Assembly: GCA_902561465.1 (NCBI GenBank)
Contig: CACEPH010000002.1
Span: 1 to 57,616 of the forward strand
Direction of reading: 5' to 3'
Length of the DNA stretch: 57,616 nucleotides
From: an uncultured Pelagibacteraceae bacterium
GTDB taxonomy: Bacteria > Pseudomonadota > Alphaproteobacteria > Pelagibacterales > Pelagibacteraceae
The position numbers were made by a program, and so were the translations under genes. The notes below the pieces were generated by a model. That model had not been told where the DNA came from and did no database searches. It saw nothing but the letters and a program-made list of their open reading frames with translations. Below are positions 28,192 to 38,676 of the stretch, in pieces; position 1 is the stretch's first letter; each line of letters begins with the position of its first letter.

Positions 28192-30607
28192 AAAAAACAT
28201 ATTATTTATAATTTTATTAAGTTTATTTATGTTTAATTCCAATCTGATTGCGGATGAATTTGACATAACCGCAAAAGAAATTTTAGTAGACAAAGAAAAT
28301 GAAACTTTAATAGGAAAAGGATCAGTTGAAGCTGTAGATTCTGAAGGAAAGATTATTAGGGCTGATAAAATTACTTATGAAAAATCAAAAGAATTTTTAA
28401 AAGCTGTGGGAAATGTAAAAATTTCAGACATTGAAGGAAATATATTATTAACCGATAGAGCTTCATATGATAAAATTAATGAATTAATTATTACTCATGA
28501 ATATACAGAATTAATATTAAAAGAAGGTTACAAACTTAAAGCTAAAAATATTAGATATAATACAAATAAAAAAATTTTAAGCTCAAACGAAAGTTCGACT
28601 CTTACTGATAACGATGGAAATATTGTCGAAACAGATATGTTTCAATATCAGATTAATGATAATCTTTTTTCTTCTGTTGGTAAAATTAAAATTATTGATG
28701 TTAATAAAAACAAATATCTATTTAAAGAACTGCACGTAGACATAAAAAAAAAAGAAATGATTGGTTCTGATATTAGTGTGACTTTGGATCAAGAAAGTTT
28801 TGGCGTAAGCAAAGAAAGTGATCCACGATTTGTTGCTAATCACATTTATATGACAAAAGACAAAATAGATTTATCAAAAGGAGTTTTTACTGTATGTAAA
28901 ATTAGAAAAGATAAGTGTCCCCCATGGTTATTAAAAGCAAAAAAAATAACTCATGATAAAATCAAAAAAACTATTTATTATAATAATGCAACATTAAAAG
29001 TTTATGATATTCCAATATTTTATTTTCCTAAATTTTTTCATCCCGATCCAACAGTAAAAAGACAATCTGGATTTTTGCCTCCATTTTTTTCAAACAGCAC
29101 AACTGTTGGAACGGGTACAGCTGTTCCATATTATTGGGCTATTTCTGATAACAAAGATCTAACTTTTACTCCAAAAATGTATGCTAAAGAAAGTATATTA
29201 TTTTTAAATGAATATAGACAAGCATTTGAAAAAGGACAATTAACTTTGGACACTAGTTTTACTGAAGGTTATAAAAATACATCTACAACAAAAACAAGCG
29301 GGTCAAGAAGTCATATATTTGCTAATCTTGATTTTGATCTTAGCCAAGATGAATCTTACTCGAGTGATTTATTAGTAAAAATTCAAAAAACTTCAAATGA
29401 TACCTATTTTAGAATACATGATATTAACACAGCTTTGGTCGACTCTGAAAATACTAATTTAGAAAATGAAATAAAATATAGTTTCAGTAAATCAGATATG
29501 TACATGAATATTAACGCAAGTGTTTTTGAAAATTTAAGAGTCAAAGAAGGGTCTGATAGATATGAATATATTTTACCAAACGTAATGTATGGAAAAACTT
29601 TTTTTACTGAAAAATTTGGAACTTTAGATTTTAAATCAAACGCACTCTATAATAATTACGAAACTAACAAACATAAAACCTTCTTAACTAATGATCTTAT
29701 TTGGAGTCCTTTTAGCTATATTAGCAAAAATGGTTTTGTAAACAAAATAGAAGGTATGTTAAGAAATACAAACTATGAAGCCAAAAAAACTGGTGAATAC
29801 AAAGATGAAGGTACCGTAAATGAATTAAGTGGAGTGTTGGGCTATAAAACCTCATTACCTATGAAAAAAGATGGTACTAATTATTCTAAACTTTTTTCAC
29901 CTAACTTTATGATAAGATTTGCGCCGGGGCACATGAGAAATTTAAGTAATAAAGATGTTTCTTTAAATTATACAAATTTATATTCTTTAAATAAAACCTC
30001 TGAAATTGAAGAAGGAATGAGTGCAATTTTAGGAATTGACTATAAAATTAATGAAAAAATGTCTAACGGCCTTGATAGAGAAAAATTCTCTTTATCTTTA
30101 GGACAGGTTTTTAATTATGAGAAAAATAATGATATGCCATCAAAAAGCTCTTTAGACCAGGAAATGTCTGATGTGGTTGGAGAGATGAATTATAATTTTT
30201 CTGAAATAGGCAAAATTGACTATAAATTTTCTGTAGATCATAATTTAAATGATCTTAATTATAATGAAATTTCAACAGAATTAAATTTTGGTAAAGTTCA
30301 ATTTAACCTAGACTATCTAGAACAGCAAAACCATATAGGAGAAGAACATTATGCAAGTTCAGGAATCACTTTGAATTTTAATGACTATAACAAATTAAGC
30401 TTTAGTACCAAAAAGAATTTCAAGACAGATAGCACAGAACTTTATGATATTAGTTACCAATATGGAATTGATTGTTTAACTGCAGGTTTAGTTTATAGAA
30501 GAGAATTTTATCAAGATGTTGATGATTTAGAGCCAAAAAATTCTTTAATGTTTACCATCACGTTTGTTCCATTTGCTAGTGTAAACACACCATCTTTTCA
30601 AAAGTGA
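28175..30607 (+). CDS. lptD: LPS assembly protein LptD
   Basis: OstA N-terminal repeats, signal peptide, YDIPIFYFPKFFHPDPTVKRQSGFLPPFFSNSTTVGTGTAVPYYWAIS beta-barrel entry. Confidence 0.95.
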   Translation: MPIKNRKNILFIILLSLFMFNSNLIADEFDITAKEILVDKENETLIGKGSVEAVDSEGKIIRADKITYEKSKEFLKAVGNVKISDIEGNILLTDRASYDKINELIITHEYTELILKEGYKLKAKNIRYNTNKKILSSNESSTLTDNDGNIVETDMFQYQINDNLFSSVGKIKIIDVNKNKYLFKELHVDIKKKEMIGSDISVTLDQESFGVSKESDPRFVANHIYMTKDKIDLSKGVFTVCKIRKDKCPPWLLKAKKITHDKIKKTIYYNNATLKVYDIPIFYFPKFFHPDPTVKRQSGFLPPFFSNSTTVGTGTAVPYYWAISDNKDLTFTPKMYAKESILFLNEYRQAFEKGQLTLDTSFTEGYKNTSTTKTSGSRSHIFANLDFDLSQDESYSSDLLVKIQKTSNDTYFRIHDINTALVDSENTNLENEIKYSFSKSDMYMNINASVFENLRVKEGSDRYEYILPNVMYGKTFFTEKFGTLDFKSNALYNNYETNKHKTFLTNDLIWSPFSYISKNGFVNKIEGMLRNTNYEAKKTGEYKDEGTVNELSGVLGYKTSLPMKKDGTNYSKLFSPNFMIRFAPGHMRNLSNKDVSLNYTNLYSLNKTSEIEEGMSAILGIDYKINEKMSNGLDREKFSLSLGQVFNYEKNNDMPSKSSLDQEMSDVVGEMNYNFSEIGKIDYKFSVDHNLNDLNYNEISTELNFGKVQFNLDYLEQQNHIGEEHYASSGITLNFNDYNKLSFSTKKNFKTDSTELYDISYQYGIDCLTAGLVYRREFYQDVDDLEPKNSLMFTITFVPFASVNTPSFQK

Positions 30608-31545
30608 TTAAAATAAAAAAAATATTTTTTTTAATTTTTGTTTTCTTTATAAGCATAGATAAAGCAGATGCTGAGATAAACGATTCTTTATTTATGACTA
30701 TTGGGAATAAGCCTATAACCCAATCAGATCTTGTTAATGAAATTAAAATAATATTGATTTTAAATAATGAAAGTTATTCAAATGAAAAAAGAGATAGGCT
30801 TCAAGAAGTAGCTATAAAATCAACAATCAAAAGAACTATTAAAGAAATCGAGATAGAAAGACACAATTTTTATAGATTTAGTGACGAAGAACTTCAAAAA
30901 GAATTAGCTAGATTAGCTGGGAATATATTTGTTGATATAGAAACATTAAAAAATATATGCGCCTCTAATAATTTAGATTTTTCCATTATAGAAAATCAAA
31001 TAAAAACTGAACTTCATTGGAATAGTTTAATTTTTGAATTATATAAAAATAGAATCACGGTTGACGCAGATCAAATAGAAGAAAGATTAAAAATACTTCA
31101 AAATAAAAAAAAATTAGAAGAATACTTGATTTCAGAAATTGTAATAAAAAATGTTGAAAAAAATAAATTAGATAATGAGATTAAAGAACTAAAAAATAAA
31201 ATTGATATTGAAGGGTTTGAAAATGTTGCAAAAAATTTAAGTATATCCGAATCTTCTATAAAAGGTGGTGATTTAGGGTGGGTAAATGAAAACATACTTT
31301 CAGAAAATGTTAAATCTGTTTTGATAAATACACAAGTTGGCTCTATTTCAGAACCGATAATATTGCCTGAAGGTATTTTAATATTTAAGATTAGAGAAAA
31401 AAGGGAAATTGATAGTAATTTGAGTTTAGAACAAATAAAAAATCAATTAGTAAATTCAGAAAAGAATAAAATACTTAATATGCACTCTTTATCTCATTAT
31501 GACAAAGTAAGAAGATCTGTTTCTATAAATTTTTATAATAAATGA
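30604..31545 (+). CDS. surA: SurA-like periplasmic peptidyl-prolyl isomerase
   Basis: Signal peptide, ITQSDLVNEIK, rotamase segment GGDLGWVNENILSENVKSVLINTQVGSISEPIILPEGILIFKI. Confidence 0.85.
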   Translation: MIKIKKIFFLIFVFFISIDKADAEINDSLFMTIGNKPITQSDLVNEIKIILILNNESYSNEKRDRLQEVAIKSTIKRTIKEIEIERHNFYRFSDEELQKELARLAGNIFVDIETLKNICASNNLDFSIIENQIKTELHWNSLIFELYKNRITVDADQIEERLKILQNKKKLEEYLISEIVIKNVEKNKLDNEIKELKNKIDIEGFENVAKNLSISESSIKGGDLGWVNENILSENVKSVLINTQVGSISEPIILPEGILIFKIREKREIDSNLSLEQIKNQLVNSEKNKILNMHSLSHYDKVRRSVSINFYNK

Positions 31546-32510
31546 TTAAATCTATAGCAATAATTGCTGGTGAACCAAACAGTATTTCTTCGGAGATTAT
31601 TTTTAAAAGTTGGAAATTAAAAAAAAAATATATCCATAAATCTTTTTTTATTATTGGAAGTATTCATTTATTAAATTTACAAATGAAAAAATTAAAATAT
31701 AAAATTAAAATAAAAAAAATTGATAAAAATTTCAAATTAAAAGATTTAAAAGGATCCGCTCTTCCTGTTTACGATGTCAAATACAAACAACAAAAACCTT
31801 TTGAAAAAATCACAAATAAGTCAAACCAATATATATTTGAATGTTTTAATATAGCTTTAAAATTTATTCAAAATAGAAAAATTACTGGCTTTATAAACTG
31901 CCCCGTTTCTAAGGAAACTTTATTTAAAAATAAATACCAAGGAATAACTGAATTTTTATCTAAAAAAGTAAATAAAAAAAATAATGAAGTAATGTTAATT
32001 TACAATAAAAATCTATCAGTATCTCCTATTACTACACATATACCTCTCAGTCAGGTGAGTAGCAAAATAAATTATTATAAAATTGTTAAAAAAGTAAAAA
32101 TTATTAACATTTTTTATAAAAGTTTTTTTAATAAAAAACCTAAAATTGCTATTTTAGGTTTAAATCCCCATAATTTCTATCCATCAAAAAAGTCGGAGGA
32201 AAAAATAATAAGTAAAGCTATTAAATATTTATATAAATCAAAAATTAATGTAGAGGGACCCTTATCTACTGATTCAAGTTTTGTTGTTTATAATAGAAAG
32301 AAATTTGATGTAATTGTTGGGATGTATCATGACCAAGTGCTTACACCTTTCAAGGCTTTATATAAATTTAAAGCAATAAATATTACTCTTGGTCTTCCTT
32401 TTTTGAGAATATCACCTGATCATGGTACTGGGAAAGACATATTGGGAAAAAAAATTGCTAATCCAGAAAGCTTAATTGAATCAATTAAATTTTTTAATTA
32501 TATAAAATAA
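31542..32510 (+). CDS. pdxA: 4-hydroxythreonine-4-phosphate dehydrogenase
   Basis: NCPVSKETLF, ILGLNPHNFYPSKKSEEK, GPLSTDSSF, VGMYHDQVLTPFK, ITLGLPFLRISPDHGTGKDI. Confidence 0.95.
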   Translation: MIKSIAIIAGEPNSISSEIIFKSWKLKKKYIHKSFFIIGSIHLLNLQMKKLKYKIKIKKIDKNFKLKDLKGSALPVYDVKYKQQKPFEKITNKSNQYIFECFNIALKFIQNRKITGFINCPVSKETLFKNKYQGITEFLSKKVNKKNNEVMLIYNKNLSVSPITTHIPLSQVSSKINYYKIVKKVKIINIFYKSFFNKKPKIAILGLNPHNFYPSKKSEEKIISKAIKYLYKSKINVEGPLSTDSSFVVYNRKKFDVIVGMYHDQVLTPFKALYKFKAINITLGLPFLRISPDHGTGKDILGKKIANPESLIESIKFFNYIK

Positions 32511-32513
32511 TTA

Positions 32514-33320
32514 ATGAAGTTTTTAAACATTCCTAAAAAAAGTCTGGGTCAAAACTTCTTAATTGATAAGAATATAATAAATAAAATAATAAAAATTGGA
32601 AATATTAGTAAAAATAAAACTGTTATGGAAATAGGTGCTGGCTATGGAAATTTAACCCAGGGTATTATTTCGATGAAACCAAAAACAATATATGCAATTG
32701 AAAAAGATAAAAAATTATCTTTATTTCTAAAAAAAAAATTTAAAGATGCTGAAAATATAAAAATAATTAATAAAGATTTTTTAAATTTAATTAAGGAAAA
32801 TTTTATAGATAGCAATGTAATAGTTTTTGGTAACCTTCCATATAACATTTCTACACAAATATTAGCTTCTCTAATAATGCTTAAAAAATGGCCGCCTTGG
32901 TATGATGTTTTAATACTAATGTTTCAAAAAGAAGTAGCTGATAGAATCATTGCAAAAACCAGAACAAAAGAATTTGGTAGATTATCTGTTTTATCAAATT
33001 GGAGATTAGAAGTACAAAAACATTTTGATATTTCAAAAAACTGTTTTTATCCTAAGCCTAAAATTAATTCTACTTTGCTTTCTTTTAAACCTAAAAAAAT
33101 TAATTTATTAAATTTAAAAAACCCACATAATCTTGAGAAGATAACTAGAATTTTGTTTTCAAATAGAAGAAAAATGATCAATAAGAACTTTAACAAATTA
33201 TTTAATAAAAATAAAACTGTAATAAAAAATTTAAATATAGATCTTAGTAAACGCCCTGAAGAGCTAAGTAATGAAACATTTTATAAAATAGCAAGAGAGT
33301 ATGAAAAATTATTCGGTTAA
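32514..33320 (+). CDS. rsmA: 16S rRNA (adenine1518-N6/adenine1519-N6) dimethyltransferase
   Basis: KKSLGQNFLIDKNI, MEIGAGYGNLTQGI, VFGNLPYNISTQIL. Confidence 0.97.
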   Translation: MKFLNIPKKSLGQNFLIDKNIINKIIKIGNISKNKTVMEIGAGYGNLTQGIISMKPKTIYAIEKDKKLSLFLKKKFKDAENIKIINKDFLNLIKENFIDSNVIVFGNLPYNISTQILASLIMLKKWPPWYDVLILMFQKEVADRIIAKTRTKEFGRLSVLSNWRLEVQKHFDISKNCFYPKPKINSTLLSFKPKKINLLNLKNPHNLEKITRILFSNRRKMINKNFNKLFNKNKTVIKNLNIDLSKRPEELSNETFYKIAREYEKLFG

Positions 33321-33941
33321 TTCTGATATCTTGTTTTTAATTCCTTCAAAGTCTTGTTGTTTTTTTGTTCCTTTTTTCTCAGCTGATATAATCTCCATTA
33401 TCTTATTATAACATATATTGAGATCATCATTAACGACTACATAGTTGTATTCGTTCCAGTGTGATACTTCTTCATTAAATTTATTCATTCTATTTTCAAT
33501 CAGCTTTTCTTGGCCTTGATGTCGATTCAATAACCTGTCTTTTAATACTTTAATATTTGGCGGAAGAATGAAAATTGTAACTATAGAAAGATTTTTAATT
33601 TTTTTAAGTTGTTGGGTACCCTGCCAATCAATATCAAATAAAACATCTTTTCCTTGATCTAGTAATTCAATAACTGTTTTTTTAAGTGTTCCATAGCAAT
33701 TATCAAAAATATTTGCATGTTCAAAAAAACTATTTTCCTTAATTAAGGTATTAAATTTTTCTTTACTGACGAAATGATAATCTTTCCCATCTATTTCGTT
33801 TGGTCTTGGTTTTCTTGTAGTGTGTGAAATTGATATATCAAATCCTGAATTATTCTCGGCAATCTTTTTTGTTAATGTAGTTTTTCCAGCTCCGGAGGGC
33901 GATGACAAGACGAACATCATGCCCTTTTTTTTTGTTACCAT
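33309..33941 (-). CDS. gmk: Guanylate kinase
   Basis: FVLSSPSGAGKTTLTKKI, SISHTTRKPRPNEIDGKDYHFV, DIDWQGTQQLK. Confidence 0.98.
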   Translation of the reverse strand: MVTKKKGMMFVLSSPSGAGKTTLTKKIAENNSGFDISISHTTRKPRPNEIDGKDYHFVSKEKFNTLIKENSFFEHANIFDNCYGTLKKTVIELLDQGKDVLFDIDWQGTQQLKKIKNLSIVTIFILPPNIKVLKDRLLNRHQGQEKLIENRMNKFNEEVSHWNEYNYVVVNDDLNICYNKIMEIISAEKKGTKKQQDFEGIKNKISELTE

Positions 33942-33975
33942 AATATTGATAGGCCTAACGCCTTACTAAAATTTA

Positions 33976-34215
33976 TTACGCCGCTTTACTTTCAATAAAT
34001 TTTATAGCATCGCCAACTGTAAGGATTTTTTCTGCTTCGCTATCAGAAATTTCTGAACCAAATTCCTCTTCGAAAGCCATAACAAGTTCTACTGTATCCA
34101 AACTGTCCGCACCTAAATCATCAATAAAATTTGCTTCATCTGTGATCTTTGATTCCTCAACTCCCAGATGATCAGCAACCATCTTTTTTACTTTTTCTGC
34201 AACATCTTTTGCCAT
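33976..34215 (-). CDS. acpP: Acyl carrier protein
   Basis: [29 protein letters not shown]. Confidence 0.99.
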   Translation of the reverse strand: MAKDVAEKVKKMVADHLGVEESKITDEANFIDDLGADSLDTVELVMAFEEEFGSEISDSEAEKILTVGDAIKFIESKAA

Positions 34216-34271
34216 TTGTAAATTCCTTAATTTGATTTATTGTTTCCTAATAAAATTATTAACTAATTTTG

Positions 34272-35006
34272 TCAAGACATATACATCCCACCATTCACAT
34301 GAATAGTCTCACCAGTTATGTATGATGCCTCTGCTGAAGATAGAAAAGCTACACAATTTGATACATCTTCGCCAGTTCCAAGTTTTCCCATAGGAATTCT
34401 TGATGTTAAATATAGTTTGACCTTTTCTGCTATATTCATTGTCATGTCAGAAACAATAAACCCGGGTGAGACACAATTGACAGTTATGTTTTTTTTAGCA
34501 TATTCAATTGCCAGACTTTTTGACATTCCAATAATACCAGCTTTAGACGCTGAATAGTTCGACTGACCTAAATTACCAGTATGACCTACAACTGAAGTAA
34601 TATTAACGATCCTACCATACTTATTTTTTAACATTTTTTTTATTGCATATTTGGATAATAAAAAAGTAGATGTTAAATTTATATTTATTACTTTTTTCCA
34701 TTCATCATCTTTCATTCTTAAAGAAAGATTATCTAAATTTATTCCAGCATTATTTATTAAAACATCCAATCCACCTAATTCTAAAGTTACGTCATCTATA
34801 AATTCCTCTATCCTTGTATCGTCTGATATATCGAATTTTTTAACTTTTATATTAGGATGTTCTTTTTTTAATAGGTCTAATTTTTCTGTTTTAGTTCCGC
34901 TACCAAGAACATTTCCACCTAGTGAGACAAATTTTTTCACTAGCTGTTTTCCTATGCCGCCACTAGCACCTGTTATTAAAATATTCTTATTATTAAAATT
35001 AATCAT
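34272..35006 (-). CDS. fabG: 3-oxoacyl-ACP reductase
   Basis: ITGASGGIGKQLVKKF, NNAGINLDNLSLRMKDDEWK, YSASKAGIIGMSKSLA, ITGETIHVNGGMYM. Confidence 0.97.
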   Translation of the reverse strand: MINFNNKNILITGASGGIGKQLVKKFVSLGGNVLGSGTKTEKLDLLKKEHPNIKVKKFDISDDTRIEEFIDDVTLELGGLDVLINNAGINLDNLSLRMKDDEWKKVININLTSTFLLSKYAIKKMLKNKYGRIVNITSVVGHTGNLGQSNYSASKAGIIGMSKSLAIEYAKKNITVNCVSPGFIVSDMTMNIAEKVKLYLTSRIPMGKLGTGEDVSNCVAFLSSAEASYITGETIHVNGGMYMS

Positions 35007-35917
35007 TTTATATCTTCTATAGTGTTAATATTTGAAATTTCAACATTTCTATTTATTTTTTTTACTAATCCAGAAAGTACTTTGCTAGGGCCTATTTCTA
35101 TAAAATTTTTTGCTCCTTTTTCTATCATATAATTCACACTTTCTCTCCATCTAACTCTTGAGGTAATTTGATCAACTAATAGTGGCTTAATTTTGTTTAT
35201 ATCACTTTCCTCTTTCGCTGTTACATTACTTATGATTAAAGGTTTTGGTATTTCAAAGTTTACATTATTTATTTTATCTCTCATTTTCTCCGCTGCTTTT
35301 TTCATCAATGAGCAATGAAAAGGAGCACTCACAGGCAACAGTATGCCTTTCTTCTTTTTTTTTTTTAAATTTTCATTAAGATTTTCAATAATTTTTTTTT
35401 CTCCACTAACTACTATTTGTAAATCGCTATTATCATTTGAAATTTCACAAACACCTTCCTTTTGAAACAAATTAATCTCCTGTTCAACTTCATTTATTTT
35501 CATTCCAAGAATAGCTAGCATAGCACCATGATTCTTAGGAACAGCTTCTTGCATAAATTTTCCTCTTTCATTTAATAAATATGCAGCATTTTCTAAAGTC
35601 AACGATCCGCTACAAACGAGCGCCGTATATTCTCCCAATGAGTGTCCAGCAAAAAAATTTGATTGGTTTAAATTTAATCCATACTCCTTATTCATAACAT
35701 TAAATATACTTACCCCAACAGTCATAATGGCAGGTTGAGTATTTTGTGTAAGTTGTAATTTTTCTAAGGGTCCTTCTAATATAATTTTTGAAAGTGAAAA
35801 TCCTAAAGTTTCATCTACAGAAGAAAAAATTTTTTTTACTATATCAAATTTTTTGTAAAAATCTGAACCCATGCCCACATACTGTGAACCTTGACCAGGA
35901 AATAAAATTGCGCGCAT
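35003..35917 (-). CDS. fabD: Malonyl-CoA:ACP transacylase
   Basis: LFPGQGSQYVGMG, GHSLGEYTALVCSG, VSAPFHCSLMKKAAE. Confidence 0.97.
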   Translation of the reverse strand: MRAILFPGQGSQYVGMGSDFYKKFDIVKKIFSSVDETLGFSLSKIILEGPLEKLQLTQNTQPAIMTVGVSIFNVMNKEYGLNLNQSNFFAGHSLGEYTALVCSGSLTLENAAYLLNERGKFMQEAVPKNHGAMLAILGMKINEVEQEINLFQKEGVCEISNDNSDLQIVVSGEKKIIENLNENLKKKKKKGILLPVSAPFHCSLMKKAAEKMRDKINNVNFEIPKPLIISNVTAKEESDINKIKPLLVDQITSRVRWRESVNYMIEKGAKNFIEIGPSKVLSGLVKKINRNVEISNINTIEDIK

Positions 35918-35994
35918 AAGATAATAAAATATATTATAATATAATTGAATTTTAGTAGTTGTATATTGAAAATTTTAATAGTATAAAACCTCAG

Positions 35995-36038
35995 CCTTTA
36001 TCAATAATAAAGGTGGATTGTTCGATGATTGTTTCGAA
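35995..36038 (+). promoter_or_regulatory. Candidate rpsF leader structures (two short hairpins)
   Basis: CCTTTAT-CAATA-ATAAAGG (35995-36013) followed by TTCGA...TCGAA (36021-36038), just upstream of the rpsF ATG. Confidence 0.35.
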
Positions 36039-36056
36039 TTAAATGAGGAAAAATTA

Positions 36057-36383
36057 ATGAATAGTTATGAACATACTTTGATAGCAAAACAAGACTTGCA
36101 GGAAAGTCAAGTGAAAGGCTTAATAAGTAAGTACGAAGAAATAATTAATAAAAACTCCGGTAAAGTTTTAAAAACTGAAAATTGGGGACTAAAAAACTTT
36201 TCTCATAAAATAAATAATAACAAAAAAGGTTTTTACTTTCATATAAAATTGGAAGGTACAGGAAAAACGATTGATGAGTTAGAAAAAGCAGAAAATATAG
36301 ATCAAATGTTGATAAGATTTTTAACTGTTAAAGTAAAAAAGCATGATCTTAAAAAAGAATATTTTGAAAAAAAGGATACTTAA
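36057..36383 (+). CDS. rpsF: Ribosomal protein bS6
   Basis: MNSYEHTLIAKQDLQESQVKGLISKYEEII; followed by rpsR. Start moved from track 36018 to the internal ATG. Confidence 0.95.
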   Translation: MNSYEHTLIAKQDLQESQVKGLISKYEEIINKNSGKVLKTENWGLKNFSHKINNNKKGFYFHIKLEGTGKTIDELEKAENIDQMLIRFLTVKVKKHDLKKEYFEKKDT

Positions 36384-36401
36384 AGAAGTTGTTAATTATA
36401 T

Positions 36402-36674
36402 ATGAAAAGAAGAAAAAATTCTAAAAAAGGAAAAAAAAATTTTAAACATTCAAAATTGAGTTTGTTTCAAAAGGCTGATGTAAAATTTTCAAGAGCTTGT
36501 CCTTTATCAGGCAAAGATGCTCCGGATATAAACTACAAAAATATTAAGTTGCTTAAAAAATATATGTCCGAAAGTGGAAGAATTCTACCTTCACGAGTCA
36601 CTTCAGTTTCTTTTAAAAAACAGAGAGAACTGGCTAAATCTATTAAAAGAGCTAGATTGCTTGCGCTAATATAA
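36402..36674 (+). CDS. rpsR: Ribosomal protein bS18
   Basis: [48 protein letters not shown]. Confidence 0.97.
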   Translation: MKRRKNSKKGKKNFKHSKLSLFQKADVKFSRACPLSGKDAPDINYKNIKLLKKYMSESGRILPSRVTSVSFKKQRELAKSIKRARLLALI

Positions 36675-36682
36675 GGACTGCC

Positions 36683-37141
36683 ATGGAAGTTGTTTTACTT
36701 GAAAATATAAAAAATCTTGGAAGTGTAGGTGATGTTGTAAAAGTAAGAAGAGGTCATGGAAGAAATTTTCTAATTAAATATGGTAAAGCTCTTAAAGCCT
36801 CTAAACTGAATATAGATTTTGTTAACAAAAAAAAAGCTGAACTTAATGAAAAAAATGTCACTTTGAAAAAAAACGCAAAGAAAATATATGATATTATCGA
36901 CAAAAAAACATACAAATTTGCTAAAAGAACTAAGGATAATGATGAATTGTATGGATCAATTAAACCTAAAGAAATTTCTAAATCTATAGAAAATAGCGAT
37001 AAAGTTGAGATAAAACCTTCCCAAATTGATTTAAGCAAAGAAATAAATAAAATCGGATTCTACGATGTAAAGATAAATTTACACGCAGAAATTTTAGCAA
37101 CAATTCATATTGAAGTTGTAAAAGAGGAAGAAAAAAATTAA
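36683..37141 (+). CDS. rplI: Ribosomal protein bL9
   Basis: MEVVLLENIKNLGSVGDVVKVRRGHGRNFLIKYGKALKAS. Confidence 0.97.
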   Translation: MEVVLLENIKNLGSVGDVVKVRRGHGRNFLIKYGKALKASKLNIDFVNKKKAELNEKNVTLKKNAKKIYDIIDKKTYKFAKRTKDNDELYGSIKPKEISKSIENSDKVEIKPSQIDLSKEINKIGFYDVKINLHAEILATIHIEVVKEEEKN

Positions 37142-37178
37142 TTTTATCTTTTTTCCACAGAAAATAAATTCAGTGTAT

Positions 37179-37196
37179 AACTTTCGAGTTTTTTTT
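37179..37196 (+). terminator. Weak candidate intrinsic terminator after rplI
   Basis: AACT-TTCG-AGTT mini-stem followed by an 8-T run. Confidence 0.25.
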
Positions 37197-37232
37197 ATTA
37201 TTTATTTAGTATTTAATGTTTAAATAAATAGT

Positions 37233-38663
37233 ATGGCTCAAAAACCTTTTAAAATAGTTGAAAATACTGAACATCAATTGCCTTGCAATATTGAAGCTGA
37301 ACAAGCGGTTATTGCATCTATATTGGTTTCTAATGATATTTATGATGAAATATCACCTATACTTGATTCTCAAAAATTCTTTGATCCGATACATGCAAAA
37401 CTTTATGAAACAATTGAAAAGTTAATATCTAAAGGCCTTTTAGCAAACCCAATTACTCTTAAAAACTATTTTGAAAATAACGAAGGCTTAAAAGAACTCG
37501 GTGGACAAGAATACTTAATTAAAATTACTAAATTTTCAACTTCAGCTAAACAGGCGATTGACTATGCTAATATTGTTCAGGAAATGCATGTTCGAAGAGA
37601 GTTAATTAAAATTTCACAAACAGTTTTACACGAATCTTCTAATAACATTGATACTAATACTACTGGTGAAGAAATTATTCAAAATACTGAAAAATCTTTA
37701 TTCGATTTAGCTGAAAGAGGGCATTTCAATCAATCTTTCATGAAATTTGAAAATGCTCTTAAACAAACTATCGAAATGGCCAAAAGCGCATATCAAAATG
37801 AAGAAGGTTTAGTCGGAGTTCCAACTGGATTAACAGATCTAGATTCCAGATTAGGTGGTTTACATAAACAAGATTTAGTTATTATTGCGGGAAGACCATC
37901 GATGGGTAAAACAGCTTTAGCGACAAATATTGCATTTTATGCTGCAAAAAATATTGAAAAAAAAGGAACAAAATCTACCGTTGCGTTTTTTTCTTTAGAA
38001 ATGTCTTCCGAGCAGCTTTCAACAAGAATACTTTCTGAACAGTCAAGAATAAGGTCTAATGACATCAGAAGAGGAAAGGTATCAGAAAAAGAATTTGAAC
38101 AATTTATTGAAACTTCAAAAAATATATATGAGCTACCTTTATATATAGATGAAACTCCAGCAATTACTATTGCAGCAATAAGCAATAGATCAAGAAGAAT
38201 TAAAAGATTGTTTGGCCTTGATTTAATAGTAGTGGACTATATACAATTAATGAGATCCAGCGGACGACAAGAATATAATAGAGTGCAGGAAATTTCAGAA
38301 ATTACACAAGGATTAAAAGCGCTAGCTAAAGAACTTGACGTACCTGTTCTTGCTTTATCTCAACTTTCTCGTGCCGTTGAACAAAGAGATGATAAAAAAC
38401 CACAACTAGCAGATTTAAGGGAATCTGGATCAATTGAACAGGATGCAGATGTTGTAATGTTTGTTTATAGAGAAGCTTATTATCTAGAAAGAAAAGAGCC
38501 AACTTTAGGATCAATTGAGCATGCTGAATGGCAGCAAAAAATGAATGAAATATCTAGTTTAGCTGAAATAATGATTGGTAAACAAAGACACGGGCCAACA
38601 GGAAATGTTAAAGTTGAATTTGAAGCGATGTATACTAAGTTCAAAGACTTAGAAAACAAATAA
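37233..38663 (+). CDS. dnaB: Replicative DNA helicase
   Basis: QLPCNIEAEQAVIASIL, IIAGRPSMGKTALATNIA, FFSLEMSSEQLSTRIL, VVDYIQLM. Confidence 0.98.
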   Translation: MAQKPFKIVENTEHQLPCNIEAEQAVIASILVSNDIYDEISPILDSQKFFDPIHAKLYETIEKLISKGLLANPITLKNYFENNEGLKELGGQEYLIKITKFSTSAKQAIDYANIVQEMHVRRELIKISQTVLHESSNNIDTNTTGEEIIQNTEKSLFDLAERGHFNQSFMKFENALKQTIEMAKSAYQNEEGLVGVPTGLTDLDSRLGGLHKQDLVIIAGRPSMGKTALATNIAFYAAKNIEKKGTKSTVAFFSLEMSSEQLSTRILSEQSRIRSNDIRRGKVSEKEFEQFIETSKNIYELPLYIDETPAITIAAISNRSRRIKRLFGLDLIVVDYIQLMRSSGRQEYNRVQEISEITQGLKALAKELDVPVLALSQLSRAVEQRDDKKPQLADLRESGSIEQDADVVMFVYREAYYLERKEPTLGSIEHAEWQQKMNEISSLAEIMIGKQRHGPTGNVKVEFEAMYTKFKDLENK

Positions 38664-38676
38664 CTTTGACACTTCA

